The position numbers and the translations under genes are program-made. A stretch of DNA of 63,641 nt from Chloroflexota bacterium (lineage in GTDB: Bacteria; Chloroflexota; Anaerolineae; Anaerolineales; Villigracilaceae): the NCBI GenBank assembly GCA_013388685.1, contig JACAET010000005.1, forward strand, positions 1 to 63,641, given 5' to 3'. Under the pieces are notes generated by a model. It was not told where the DNA came from. It did no database searches and saw only the letters and a list, made by a program, of their open reading frames with translations. This document shows, in pieces, positions 42,305 to 50,063 of this stretch; position 1 is the stretch's first letter, and each line of letters opens with the position of its first letter.

Positions 42305-43410
42305 GGCAGGTTCCTCCTCACGCGGTCAACGGTTGCGCGAATGATCTGTAAGACAACATAGATGATGCATCCCCACAAGACGAACGGCACGAACAATTTG
42401 TAGAACCTGTCCACGTAGAAAAGGAAAGGGGTACGCTCCAGGCTGATTTCGTTGTGACCCGTCCAGGCATCGGTCCAGTTTGGACCCGCCCCCGGGTGAC
42501 ACTGCTGACAAGTGGCAAGCAGATTGTTCGGATTCACTTTCGATTGCGGGTCATCCGTCGAACGGATGTCGTGAATGCCGTGACAATCAGAGCAAACGGC
42601 GCTGTCATGCCAGATGGTGGGCCACTTTGCCTTGTAAACCGACACATCCACGCCATGCCAGGAACGCTTGTAGATGCTATAGACATCGGCAGACAAGCCA
42701 TATTTGCTCATCAATTCTTCATTGGCATGACAGTCGGCGCACAACTCCGGCTCCGCCACGCGGAACTGGGCTGTACGCGGGTCTTGAATATTGTGCACGC
42801 CGTGGCAATCGGTACAGACGGGAACATCGGGATTCTCTTCCAACATCAATGCAGCACCGTGGACGCTCTGGCGGTAAGTATCCACGATGTCCGTATGACA
42901 CTGACGACAGGTTTCGGAAATGCGCGAGCGCGGCTCATCCGGCAGGCGGACGTCGTGCGCGCCGTGACAGTCAGTACAGATCGGCGCATCGAGATTGCCT
43001 GCCTCTGCCGCTTTGGCGTGCATGCTGTCCTGCGCTTTTTCATAGTTCACCGAATGACATTTCTCACAGGTTTGGTAATACGCACGGGACAGTTCGCGCG
43101 CCGTTTGGTATTTCAACTCCGGATGAGGGTATTCCTTGATGTCGGTATGACAGGCTTCACATTCGATCCCAACGGTACTATGCACAGAGTGATCCAGGTC
43201 ATCCTGGGAGATATACAAGGAAAGCGTCTCACCGCTGGGAAGCGCGAGGCTCAGGGTGGGGTCGCCGTGGCAGGAAAGACAATACTTTTCGGTCTCCTGC
43301 GCCGAAGGCACGGCGCTCACCGGCGAAGCCGCTAACAAACTCAATAACAGGATAAAAATTCCGGCCAACAGGAACCAGAATGCCTGACGATGGATGGTAC
43401 GCGTTGCCAT
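42301..43410 (-). CDS. Nonahaem cytochrome c with C-terminal anchor (copy 1)
   Basis: A 369-residue exported protein. Signal peptide to about residue 34, nine CXXCH sites (CLSCH, CEACH, CEKCH, CTDCH, CRQCH, CTDCH, CADCH, CSDCH, CQQCH), and a C-terminal membrane helix (FVLWGCIIYVVLQII). Repeated CTDCHGxH units suggest stacked haem pairs. Begins 3 bp after the small membrane protein gene and overlaps the cytochrome b gene. First of two [nonahaem c + cytochrome b] cassettes in tandem. Confidence 0.93.
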   Translation of the reverse strand: MATRTIHRQAFWFLLAGIFILLLSLLAASPVSAVPSAQETEKYCLSCHGDPTLSLALPSGETLSLYISQDDLDHSVHSTVGIECEACHTDIKEYPHPELKYQTARELSRAYYQTCEKCHSVNYEKAQDSMHAKAAEAGNLDAPICTDCHGAHDVRLPDEPRSRISETCRQCHTDIVDTYRQSVHGAALMLEENPDVPVCTDCHGVHNIQDPRTAQFRVAEPELCADCHANEELMSKYGLSADVYSIYKRSWHGVDVSVYKAKWPTIWHDSAVCSDCHGIHDIRSTDDPQSKVNPNNLLATCQQCHPGAGPNWTDAWTGHNEISLERTPFLFYVDRFYKLFVPFVLWGCIIYVVLQIIRATVDRVRRNLP

Positions 43411-43413
43411 GTG

Positions 43414-43623
43414 TCAGCGCTCCTTCTTCTTTTTCTTTTTTCCGGCGGGTGGGGGCTGGTGCTCTTCGTTTTCTTCGTAGTCGCTGGGCGGTTCGGGGGG
43501 TTCAGCCACCAGTCCCAGTTTACGGAGCAGGTAGGATATGCCAAACAGAATTGCCAGCGGCACCAGACAACGCAGGATGAACAGCAAAGCCACAAACAAT
43601 GGACTGGCTGACGGTTCGTTCAT
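43414..43623 (-). CDS. Small single-helix membrane protein of the cytochrome locus
   Basis: A 69-residue protein with one helix (LFVALLFILRCLVPLAILFG) and a charged C-terminus ending in GKKKKKKER after a PPEPPSDYEENEE stretch. The ATG at 43623 follows GGAGGG; the longer frame is not used. Directly upstream of the nonahaem gene, 3 bp away. Perhaps a small subunit or assembly factor; not recognised. Confidence 0.72.
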   Translation of the reverse strand: MNEPSASPLFVALLFILRCLVPLAILFGISYLLRKLGLVAEPPEPPSDYEENEEHQPPPAGKKKKKKER

Positions 43624-43713
43624 CGTTTTGCCCTCCATGGCGGATTCTTCCAGCCGCCCGTAACGCATGGACTGGTCATTGCATTCTCCCAAGATAAGCG
43701 TGGAATTGACAAA

Positions 43714-43730
43714 AATAAGTATAACTTATT
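43714..43730. promoter_or_regulatory. Perfect AATAAGT-ATA-ACTTATT palindrome
   Basis: A 17-bp perfect dyad about 91 bp before the small membrane protein start, in an AT-rich patch. The half ATAAGTA fits the AKRRGTA consensus known for NarL-type regulators. Related sequence TAAGTTATTTT lies at 36641-36651 and 38899-38909. It may be an internal operator or promoter for the second half of the locus; inferred. Confidence 0.45.
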
Positions 43731-43735
43731 AAGTA

Positions 43736-43883
43736 GACCTCTTGCAAAAGTGCGCCAGAGGGCGCACATTATGCCTTCGCATAAGACGTTCTCTCCTGGC
43801 GCTTGCCCGCCATTGCGAAGCATCCCCGAAGCGAAGCGGAGCGGGAGGATACGTGTAACATCGGCTGACTTATGCAAGAGGTC
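43736..43883. repeat. MITE-like element, family E
   Basis: 148 bp with inverted ends GACCTCTTGCAAAAG and CTTATGCAAGAGGTC (14 of 15 positions). The interior holds GTGCGCCAGAGGGCGCAC and a TTGCGAAGC phrase. It separates the nrfD-like gene from the small membrane protein gene, splitting the operon. The remaining gap 43884-43986 shows nothing recognisable. Confidence 0.65.
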
Positions 43884-43986
43884 CATTGAGATTTCAATAC
43901 GATGAGCGAATGGAATTGTTCGCTTAAGACGAATGGCGGAACCTGATGATTCCGCCGTTCGCCGCTTGCCAAGACAAACAACCTGC

Positions 43987-45213
43987 TCAATGTTCCCGTT
44001 TCTCGAAGAGAGGCAGGAAACGCACCGCCAGGGTGATGACGGTCAAAGCATAGCCAATCACCAGAACCGCCACTCCCCATTCGATGGGAGCAGGGGTGTA
44101 ACTGCCGATGGGCAGTTCGAACACCGTGCCCGGAGAATACGAAAGTGGAACGAACAAACCGCCAACTGTCACATTCCAGCGATGAACGATGATGCCAATC
44201 ATTGCCGAAAGCGCTCCCACCACCGCCGCGGCGGGATTCTTGTTGAAGCGCGGCACGAGGAACAAGATGGCGGGCACCAGGATTCCCAGGATCACCTCCC
44301 CAACCCAAAAACTGAACGTGTAGGGAGTGTGCTGCTGCAGGAGTGAAAACGCCTTGCTGACACCGGGCGTACTGCCGTAATAGGTCACTGCCGCCATATC
44401 CCAGAACTTGATGTAGCCATATGCCAGTAAACCGACGCCGCTGAAGCGGGTGATGATCCGCAGAACATCATGTGGAATGGTTCGCCTGCCGAGAATCCAC
44501 TCCAAGACATACGCCACACCCACCGTCACAGCCGGACCTGCCGCGATGGCAGACAAAACAAACATGATGGGCATGCTCGGCTTGAACCAAATGGGGCGGG
44601 ATTTGATGACGCCGTAGGTTGCGCCCAGAGAGGATTGATGGAGCAGGGAAATCACCAATCCCAGCACAGCAAGAAACGGCGTGAATTTGTGCAAGGCATG
44701 TCCAAAGGCGCGCAGGCGGGTCCAGCCGTCGAAGAATTTGGCATCCACAATTACCGGCGCAAATTCCGTGATCAGGATCAGCAGATAAATGGTGATGCAC
44801 ATGGTCACTTCCCAAAGCACCGAGTGCACGTTCCAAAAAACCCACGGATGCCAAAAACGGTCGGGGCGCCCGATGTCCATGAGCAAAGTCACCATGGCGG
44901 AGGTGTAGCCGGCAAAGCCAATCAATACCGCCAGCCGAATGACCGGCTGCAGGCGCTTGATTCCAAAAATGTACACAATCGCCGAAAGGGTGAAGGCGCC
45001 CGCCCCCAACGCGATGGCAGAAAGGTCAATGGTGATCCACAAACCCCACGGCACCGCGTCGCTCAGGTTTGTGATGACAAGCCCTTTGAGCAAAACCTGT
45101 ATCGCGGCATAAAAACCGATCACCAGCAGAACAGCCAAAAATCCCATCCACAACAGGAATGCCCTGCTGAAGGGAAGTTGAAACAATTTGCGGGGTAAGG
45201 TTGACGTGGTCAT
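43987..45213 (-). CDS. NrfD/PsrC-like quinone-interacting membrane subunit
   Basis: A 408-residue integral membrane protein with about ten helices of the polysulfide reductase NrfD family. VPWGLWITIDLSAIALGAG near residue 55 and MVTLLMDIGRPDRFWHPW near 110 are family signatures. Proteins of this type exchange electrons with menaquinone and pair with a four-cluster ferredoxin-like subunit. The ATG at 45213, 1 bp after the stop of that Fe-S gene, is chosen because GAGAGGG precedes it and the longer frame lies inside the neighbour. Confidence 0.9.
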   Translation of the reverse strand: MTTSTLPRKLFQLPFSRAFLLWMGFLAVLLVIGFYAAIQVLLKGLVITNLSDAVPWGLWITIDLSAIALGAGAFTLSAIVYIFGIKRLQPVIRLAVLIGFAGYTSAMVTLLMDIGRPDRFWHPWVFWNVHSVLWEVTMCITIYLLILITEFAPVIVDAKFFDGWTRLRAFGHALHKFTPFLAVLGLVISLLHQSSLGATYGVIKSRPIWFKPSMPIMFVLSAIAAGPAVTVGVAYVLEWILGRRTIPHDVLRIITRFSGVGLLAYGYIKFWDMAAVTYYGSTPGVSKAFSLLQQHTPYTFSFWVGEVILGILVPAILFLVPRFNKNPAAAVVGALSAMIGIIVHRWNVTVGGLFVPLSYSPGTVFELPIGSYTPAPIEWGVAVLVIGYALTVITLAVRFLPLFEKREH

Positions 45214-45214
45214 A

Positions 45215-46063
45215 CTAGAGTCCCTCTCTGGGCGGGATGTAATACACGCTGGCATTCGTCCCTAGTTCATCGCGCAGACGAAAGGTCGGGTTGGAGGCGA
45301 TGAGTTGGGAAACCCGACTGTCGGGATCGTTCAGGTCTCCAAAAACGCGCGCTCCCACCGGGCAAATATTGACACAGGCAGGCGTCGCCTCGCGATCTAC
45401 GCCGGGCTTGAGTCCCTTTTCCAGTCCGGCGTCTATGCGATGAATGCAGAATGTGCACTTTTCCACTACGCCGCGCGGACGGCGCTCCACTTCCGGCGTT
45501 CCCCAGGCGGGCACGTATGGATTTTCCTCGTCACTGCGGTCTTCCCAGTTGAAGCGGCGCGCATCGTATGGGCAGGCAATCTGACAATAGCGGCAGCCGA
45601 TGCAGCGATCATAGTCCATCACCACCAGCCCATCCTCCCGGTGATAAGTTGCCTTGACCGGGCAAACCTCCACACAGGGGGCATTCTGACAGTGCAGGCA
45701 GGGGCGGCTGAGAAAGAACGTGTGACCGGCGGATGTCTTTTCCGGAATGACAATATTCCACGGCTCTTCGGCGTTGACATCATTGGTGGCCGTGCAGGCG
45801 CGCATGCAATATTCACACCCAATGCACTGATCGAGATTGACGACCATGCCCCAGTGATGCTGCCCCAACTGCGCGCCATGACCGGCGTAATTCTCCCCTT
45901 CCAATTGTCCCTGTTTCAACTGTCCAAACGGCGAGAGCGGACCCGTAGTCAGAAGCGGCGCGGCAATGATGGACCCTGCCGCCGCCGCGGCAATCTTCAG
46001 CACGTCCCCGCGCGTCAGCTCGACAACGGCTTTCTTCTTAGCTTTCTTTTTCTGTGTCGTCAT
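45215..46063 (-). CDS. Four-cluster ferredoxin-like electron-transfer subunit (NrfC/PsrB type)
   Basis: A 282-residue protein with a Tat-like N-terminus (basic residues, then LTRGDVLKIAAAAAGSIIAA; the second Arg of the twin pair is missing). Cys ligands for four [4Fe-4S] clusters: Cys80/83/86/90, 122/125/130/134, 154/157/160/164 and 203/206/230/234. The ATG at 46063, preceded by GGAGG inside the end of the octahaem gene, is preferred. Forms the usual pair with the NrfD-like subunit. Confidence 0.92.
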   Translation of the reverse strand: MTTQKKKAKKKAVVELTRGDVLKIAAAAAGSIIAAPLLTTGPLSPFGQLKQGQLEGENYAGHGAQLGQHHWGMVVNLDQCIGCEYCMRACTATNDVNAEEPWNIVIPEKTSAGHTFFLSRPCLHCQNAPCVEVCPVKATYHREDGLVVMDYDRCIGCRYCQIACPYDARRFNWEDRSDEENPYVPAWGTPEVERRPRGVVEKCTFCIHRIDAGLEKGLKPGVDREATPACVNICPVGARVFGDLNDPDSRVSQLIASNPTFRLRDELGTNASVYYIPPREGL

Positions 46064-47042
46064 TTTCTTCGACCTCCACGTATCGAATCCGCTGACCGAC
46101 CACCCACGCCGCCGCGCCGCCGACAATCAATCCCACGATGGCGCCCTGAATCAGTCCCGTATACAGGCGGACGGTGTTTTGCGCTTCCAAACTCTGTATG
46201 GTCTGTTCCTTTTCGCTTACCAGTTTTTCCAACTCCTCGGCGCTGGGCGCATCGCCAGTTTGCTGACCGCTGAGAGAAACGATGGTGTCGCGGGTATGAA
46301 CAGTATCCTTGTGGCAACCGATACAGGCTTCCGAACCAACTACAAACGTATGACCGGTGGCAAACAGACCGCCCGTCATGGTGGTATTCGATACGGCAGA
46401 CATGTGGCAATCACTGCACGAAAGCCCGGAATTGGCATGCGTGCCATGCGTAAAGGATGACCCTGTATCCTTGTGACAGTTGGTGCATAACTCGGTCACG
46501 GTCGCAGCGCGCGGCTGTTGCGAATGCGGGTTATGACACGCCTCACAGTTTAAATCGATCTGCCCGTGACGGCTGGCTCGCCATTCATCCGTCGTCGTCT
46601 TGTGACACGTGGCGCACAGCGTGTAATCCGGCGTAATGGGCATCGGCTGTTCGGGGTGACCTGCCTGCATGGGACCATGACACGCCTCGCAGGCAACCCC
46701 CTGCTCCGCATAACCGCCTGTTTTGGCATCGAACCCGGTGGTATGACACTGTAAACAGGATGGCGATGACCCTTGCTTGACCCAATCCTCCTGGAAAATA
46801 GGCGAAGAAAACGCCTGCGAATGCAGTGTGCCTGTCCATTCCTTATGAATTTCCTCATGGCAGGCGGCACATGTGTTGGAAGTCACATACTTTGTTCCTT
46901 CCTGCAGAGCAGGCGCCGGGTTGGCAGCCGCAGAGACGGGCTTTGCCGGATTCATTACCACCCCAACGACAAGACAGATCGCAAAGACCACTAAAAACGT
47001 TGCCCAAACCGGTGTTCCAAGGTCCTGTACAAATTTCTTCAT
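46038..47042 (-). CDS. Octahaem c554-like cytochrome with N- and C-terminal membrane segments
   Basis: A 334-residue protein. N-terminal hydrophobic segment (residues 12-31), eight CXXCH motifs (CAACH, CLQCH, CEACH, CATCH, CEACH, CTNCH, CSDCH, CIGCH), a short coiled coil (SAEELEKLVSEKEQTIQSLE), and a C-terminal helix near residue 300 with a short acidic cytoplasmic end. The haem spacing resembles the cytochrome c554 family. First gene of the operon, under a CRP/FNR-type site, and overlapping the Fe-S gene by 26 bp. Confidence 0.92.
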   Translation of the reverse strand: MKKFVQDLGTPVWATFLVVFAICLVVGVVMNPAKPVSAAANPAPALQEGTKYVTSNTCAACHEEIHKEWTGTLHSQAFSSPIFQEDWVKQGSSPSCLQCHTTGFDAKTGGYAEQGVACEACHGPMQAGHPEQPMPITPDYTLCATCHKTTTDEWRASRHGQIDLNCEACHNPHSQQPRAATVTELCTNCHKDTGSSFTHGTHANSGLSCSDCHMSAVSNTTMTGGLFATGHTFVVGSEACIGCHKDTVHTRDTIVSLSGQQTGDAPSAEELEKLVSEKEQTIQSLEAQNTVRLYTGLIQGAIVGLIVGGAAAWVVGQRIRYVEVEENDDTEKES

Positions 47043-47107
47043 TGTTTCATTCTCCTATTCAGTGGTGTCTGCGCTTAGGACACAAAACATGATAAACTTG
47101 GTTGTAT

Positions 47108-47125
47108 TTGTGAAAATTATCACAA
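47108..47125. promoter_or_regulatory. CRP/FNR-family operator upstream of the cytochrome operon
   Basis: TTGTGA-AAATTA-TCACAA is a perfect 6-6-6 palindrome that matches the CRP consensus TGTGA-N6-TCACA. It lies 66 bp before the octahaem cytochrome start. Regulators of the CRP/FNR family commonly control anaerobic respiration genes. The binding protein is not in the window. Confidence 0.75.
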
Positions 47126-47269
47126 TTTTCTAAGCCTATTCTAACCAAAAACGTGGATTCATACAGTGTGGAATATCATAAAATTTATATGATGGAGTTG
47201 AATGTCATAACCCCCGCTAATGGAAAGACAGAAAAACCCCCTCACGGATGAAATCGCCTCCTTTTCCCC

Positions 47270-47812
47270 CTACCTGCCTGCCACCCAATACCGGATTTCC
47301 CTGCCCAGCGGGTAAAGCGGCAACAGATCCACCCGGTACCCTTTCCCTGCGTACTCCTGCATCAACTTCACAGCTTGCCGCAACACTCCTCTGTCGAATC
47401 TCAGCGGAAGGGTCATCAACCTGGCAATGGCAGGGTGCGGATAATTTCCCCTCACACGATGATAAACACCGAACTCCAATTGCCAGGCATCCAGTTCACC
47501 ATACACTGACAACGCCGTGAAAAGACCCTGTTGCAGGTGGCGCGCCTCATGGATAATCAGCGTCTTGATGCGCAAATCATCGAGAGGCGTTTGGTAATTG
47601 TAATAATAGGAATTCAAGCGGATATTCCCAAACACAGTCCAAAACGCGCCAACATGGGGTCGGACTTTTTTAAAGCCGACCTTCGTCCGGCGTGACCGCA
47701 GGAAATCAACCGCTGCGCGTCCTTCCTTGCCCAAGCCTGCCACTGCGTGATAAAGCTTTTCCAACCAGACAGCGTGTTCCATCATCACCTTCCACAGGGA
47801 AAAATCCAGCAA
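47270..47812 (-). CDS. Small HExxH protein, putative zincin
   Basis: A 180-residue protein without signal peptide. IIHEARHLQQG near residue 87 is an HExxH metal site, and the Glu in VYGELDAW, about 15 residues later, could be the third ligand. The rest shows no recognised family. At under 200 residues it would be a minimal metallopeptidase-like protein. It follows a membrane glycosyltransferase-like gene, 7 bp away on the same strand. Confidence 0.65.
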   Translation of the reverse strand: MLDFSLWKVMMEHAVWLEKLYHAVAGLGKEGRAAVDFLRSRRTKVGFKKVRPHVGAFWTVFGNIRLNSYYYNYQTPLDDLRIKTLIIHEARHLQQGLFTALSVYGELDAWQLEFGVYHRVRGNYPHPAIARLMTLPLRFDRGVLRQAVKLMQEYAGKGYRVDLLPLYPLGREIRYWVAGR

Positions 47813-47819
47813 CCTGCGC

Positions 47820-49364
47820 TCATCTTAACGGCGCAATCCTGTAAATGCCCCCCTCTGCGCTCTCATACACCACCTCCACATCCACAAGTGCCCGCAACTC
47901 CTCCACAGAATAGACATGGGTATATTCATTCGGCTCGATCCAGACAAGATAAGATTCCTTCCCCGCCTCGAACAACGACGACAGATACGTCTCCAGCGGA
48001 ATGATCGCCTCCCCGGCGTTGGGATGGTTGGTCCGCCGCGGAGAGGACAGCGCCACATGCCAGGTATGGACAGCCAACCCGGCAGGATAATTGCCGAACA
48101 CCAGATACGCCCCCGACGGCTTGTGCGCCAGCCAATACGCAATCACATCATTGTCATACCATTCCCTCGATGTATAGCCGCCGCCATTTTCATGCTGAAC
48201 CTGGAGCACCGCCACCGACCGCATCACGGACAGACTTAGAACAGCCAGAAGCGGAAGGAACACAACCGCATACATCAGCACCGTCGGCAGTTTGAGGCGA
48301 ACGAATCCTGAAAACAGAGTTTTTTCCATGACAGACAACACCAGCGCTATCAGTGGAATGAAGACCGGCGAGGCAAAGCGGCTGTCGAGCGTATTGAACG
48401 AAGTCAAACTGGCGATCACAAGCAACAGGACCGTGTAAACACCCCCAAACAGGAACAACGGAAACGGCGTCGAAACGTTCGCCTCACGATGTCTACCGCA
48501 GCGCCAAACAACCAACCCGCAGGCAATGATGCCTACCCACAGCCCCCACCCCCCAACCTGCGTACGGAAGGGATGATCATACAACTCCGTCTCAGGGACG
48601 AACCATGACAGGATCGAGAAGGTGAACCAGTGGAAATTCTCGAACAAACTGGAAAGGTCGGTGCGGACGACTGCCTCGACAGGCAGGCTCAACACCCAAA
48701 TCCCCACCGGGAGGAAGGACAAGCCAAGCAGGGCTGTTCGTTGCAACCTGCCAGCCAGGGTCGTCTGCGAATATTGGAAGACGACCCACATAGCAGTGAG
48801 GAGCAGAGTCACCCCGATATAGCGCTGGAGCATGGCAAGCGCGCTGACGACGATCATCCAGCCAATGGTCGGCAGGCGGTTTTCGGTGATGTAGGCATCG
48901 CACAGGTACACCATGCTCAAAGTCAGGGCGATGAACAGGTAATCCGAACCGACCGCCTGGAACAGCATGGTCAAGCCGGCGCCGGTCAGGGCGAGGGCAT
49001 TGCCGAGGAAAGCCAGGACAAACGTCCCCGGGAAGAGACGCGTGAACAGCCAGGCGGTCAGGGCGGCGATCCAGATGAAAGTCAGGAGTTGAAGCGCAAG
49101 GGCGGCATCGAGCGGATCCATCCCCCCAATCCGCTGAAAAATCGAGAGGAGCGCCGGGTACAGCGGGGGCCACAGCACGTAGCGCTGTCCGAGGAAGGAG
49201 ACCAACCCATCGCCGCGCGTCAGGCTCAGGCTGGTGAACAGGTATTCGACCGAGTCGCGCGAGGTCCCCAGCCCAAACGTGGAGACGCTCCACCACAAAG
49301 CCATCCCCCATACAAGGTTGACGCCAAACAGGGCAAGAAATCTCGAACGGTGAAGGGGAGTCAT
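47820..49364 (-). CDS. GT39/ArnT-like integral membrane glycosyltransferase
   Basis: A 514-residue protein with about 11 helices. The N-terminal extracellular loop has SRDSVEYLFTSLSL, where Asp and Glu fit the catalytic acidic position of the PMT/ArnT (GT-C) fold, followed by VLWPPLYPALLSIF. The last 110 residues form a soluble domain. Such enzymes move sugars from polyprenyl phosphate to proteins or lipids outside the membrane. The ATG at 49364 is chosen since the residues before it are poorly hydrophobic. Confidence 0.72.
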   Translation of the reverse strand: MTPLHRSRFLALFGVNLVWGMALWWSVSTFGLGTSRDSVEYLFTSLSLTRGDGLVSFLGQRYVLWPPLYPALLSIFQRIGGMDPLDAALALQLLTFIWIAALTAWLFTRLFPGTFVLAFLGNALALTGAGLTMLFQAVGSDYLFIALTLSMVYLCDAYITENRLPTIGWMIVVSALAMLQRYIGVTLLLTAMWVVFQYSQTTLAGRLQRTALLGLSFLPVGIWVLSLPVEAVVRTDLSSLFENFHWFTFSILSWFVPETELYDHPFRTQVGGWGLWVGIIACGLVVWRCGRHREANVSTPFPLFLFGGVYTVLLLVIASLTSFNTLDSRFASPVFIPLIALVLSVMEKTLFSGFVRLKLPTVLMYAVVFLPLLAVLSLSVMRSVAVLQVQHENGGGYTSREWYDNDVIAYWLAHKPSGAYLVFGNYPAGLAVHTWHVALSSPRRTNHPNAGEAIIPLETYLSSLFEAGKESYLVWIEPNEYTHVYSVEELRALVDVEVVYESAEGGIYRIAPLR

Positions 49365-49433
49365 CGCAATAGCAGAATTATAAATTAACGTCAGTCCACT
49401 CCGCACGGAGATATTGCGGATTAACCATTAAAC

Positions 49434-49541
49434 CGAGCAATCCGCCCAATCGGTTTGAATCACTGAGGCACGTTTTTTTTTCTCAGTGTCCCCGTGACTC
49501 CGTGGTTTGACCTTGAAATTTGAGAGCCGATTGATTGCTCG
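49434..49541. repeat. MITE-like element, family F
   Basis: 108 bp bounded by CGAGCAATC and GATTGCTCG, with a second inner match AATCGG / CCGATT. The interior carries TCAGTGTCCCCGTGACTCC, as in other hairpin repeats. No coding capacity. Confidence 0.5.
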
Positions 49542-49635
49542 AATAATTTGGAAGGTCGTAAAATGTCTGGGTTACTCTTACCAAGCCCGCTCAAGCGGAT
49601 TAAGTCGTCGGTCGTATGTTTTTACAAGTCATTTT

Positions 49636-49658
49636 GCTCTGTTGCAAACACATGGCTT
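49636..49658. mobile_element. Solo IS6-like terminus
   Basis: GCTCTGTTGCAAACACATGG matches the ends of the short element at 30427-30564 and the general IS6/IS26-type terminus. Only one end is present and there is no transposase. Confidence 0.45.
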
Positions 49659-49668
49659 AGCAAAGTCA

Positions 49669-49774
49669 TCTCAAAAATGTCGCCCTGAGCGCAGCGAAGG
49701 GCCTCTACGGCCAAAAACAAGAGACTCTTCGGTCGCAACAACCGCTCCCTCAGCGTGACAGGGTATTTTTGAGA
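49669..49774. repeat. MITE-like element, family G (inner insertion)
   Basis: Inverted ends TCTCAAAAAT and ATTTTTGAGA, with CCCTGAGCGCAGCGAAGG facing CCTCAGCGTGACAGGG inside. It resembles the repeat at 15038-15140. Located inside the family B copy described above. Confidence 0.5.
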
Positions 49775-50063
49775 CAAGTTCTAGAAATCCATTGGCACAG
49801 TCGGCGTTCTCTTGCGCCGACAGGGACGTTACACTTGCCCTGCGGGTAGGCGTCAGGGAAGAACGTCTCCTGCGCGTCGAATGATTTTCGACCGACTACT
49901 TAATCAGTCGCCTTTAGGCGGCTTTGCAGGAATAGCCGGGGGTTTTAATCCCCGGCGAGGCGGATTGGTGCAACAAGTTCGCTTTAGATTTCGAATTGTG
50001 GTAAAGGCGGAGAGCTGATAGAAGATGAGAGCGCCTTGGGTTAAAATACTCCTTGGAGATGAA

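Larger units (their letters stand above)
49602..49903. repeat. MITE-like element, family B, copy 2, interrupted by nested insertion
   Basis: The outer element has ends AAGTCGTCGGTC (49602-49613) and GACCGACTACTT (49890-49901), and the interior otherwise matches copies 1 and 3. Between its left 22 bp and the rest lies about 150 bp of foreign sequence flanked by ACAAGT on both sides (49624-49629 and 49774-49779). The insert includes an IS6-like end (49636-49658) and an inverted-repeat unit (49669-49774). Confidence 0.62.

Noticed and set aside
40380..43335. Long plus-strand frames opposite the nonahaem cytochrome genes
   Set aside because: The minus-strand genes are unambiguous; these frames only mirror their repeated haem motifs.
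38927..47042. Nitrite reductase NrfA or hydroxylamine oxidoreductase within the cytochrome locus
   Set aside because: No CXXCK site and no protein with the length or haem pattern of NrfA or HAO was seen; the NrfD and Fe-S subunits alone do not imply nitrite reduction.
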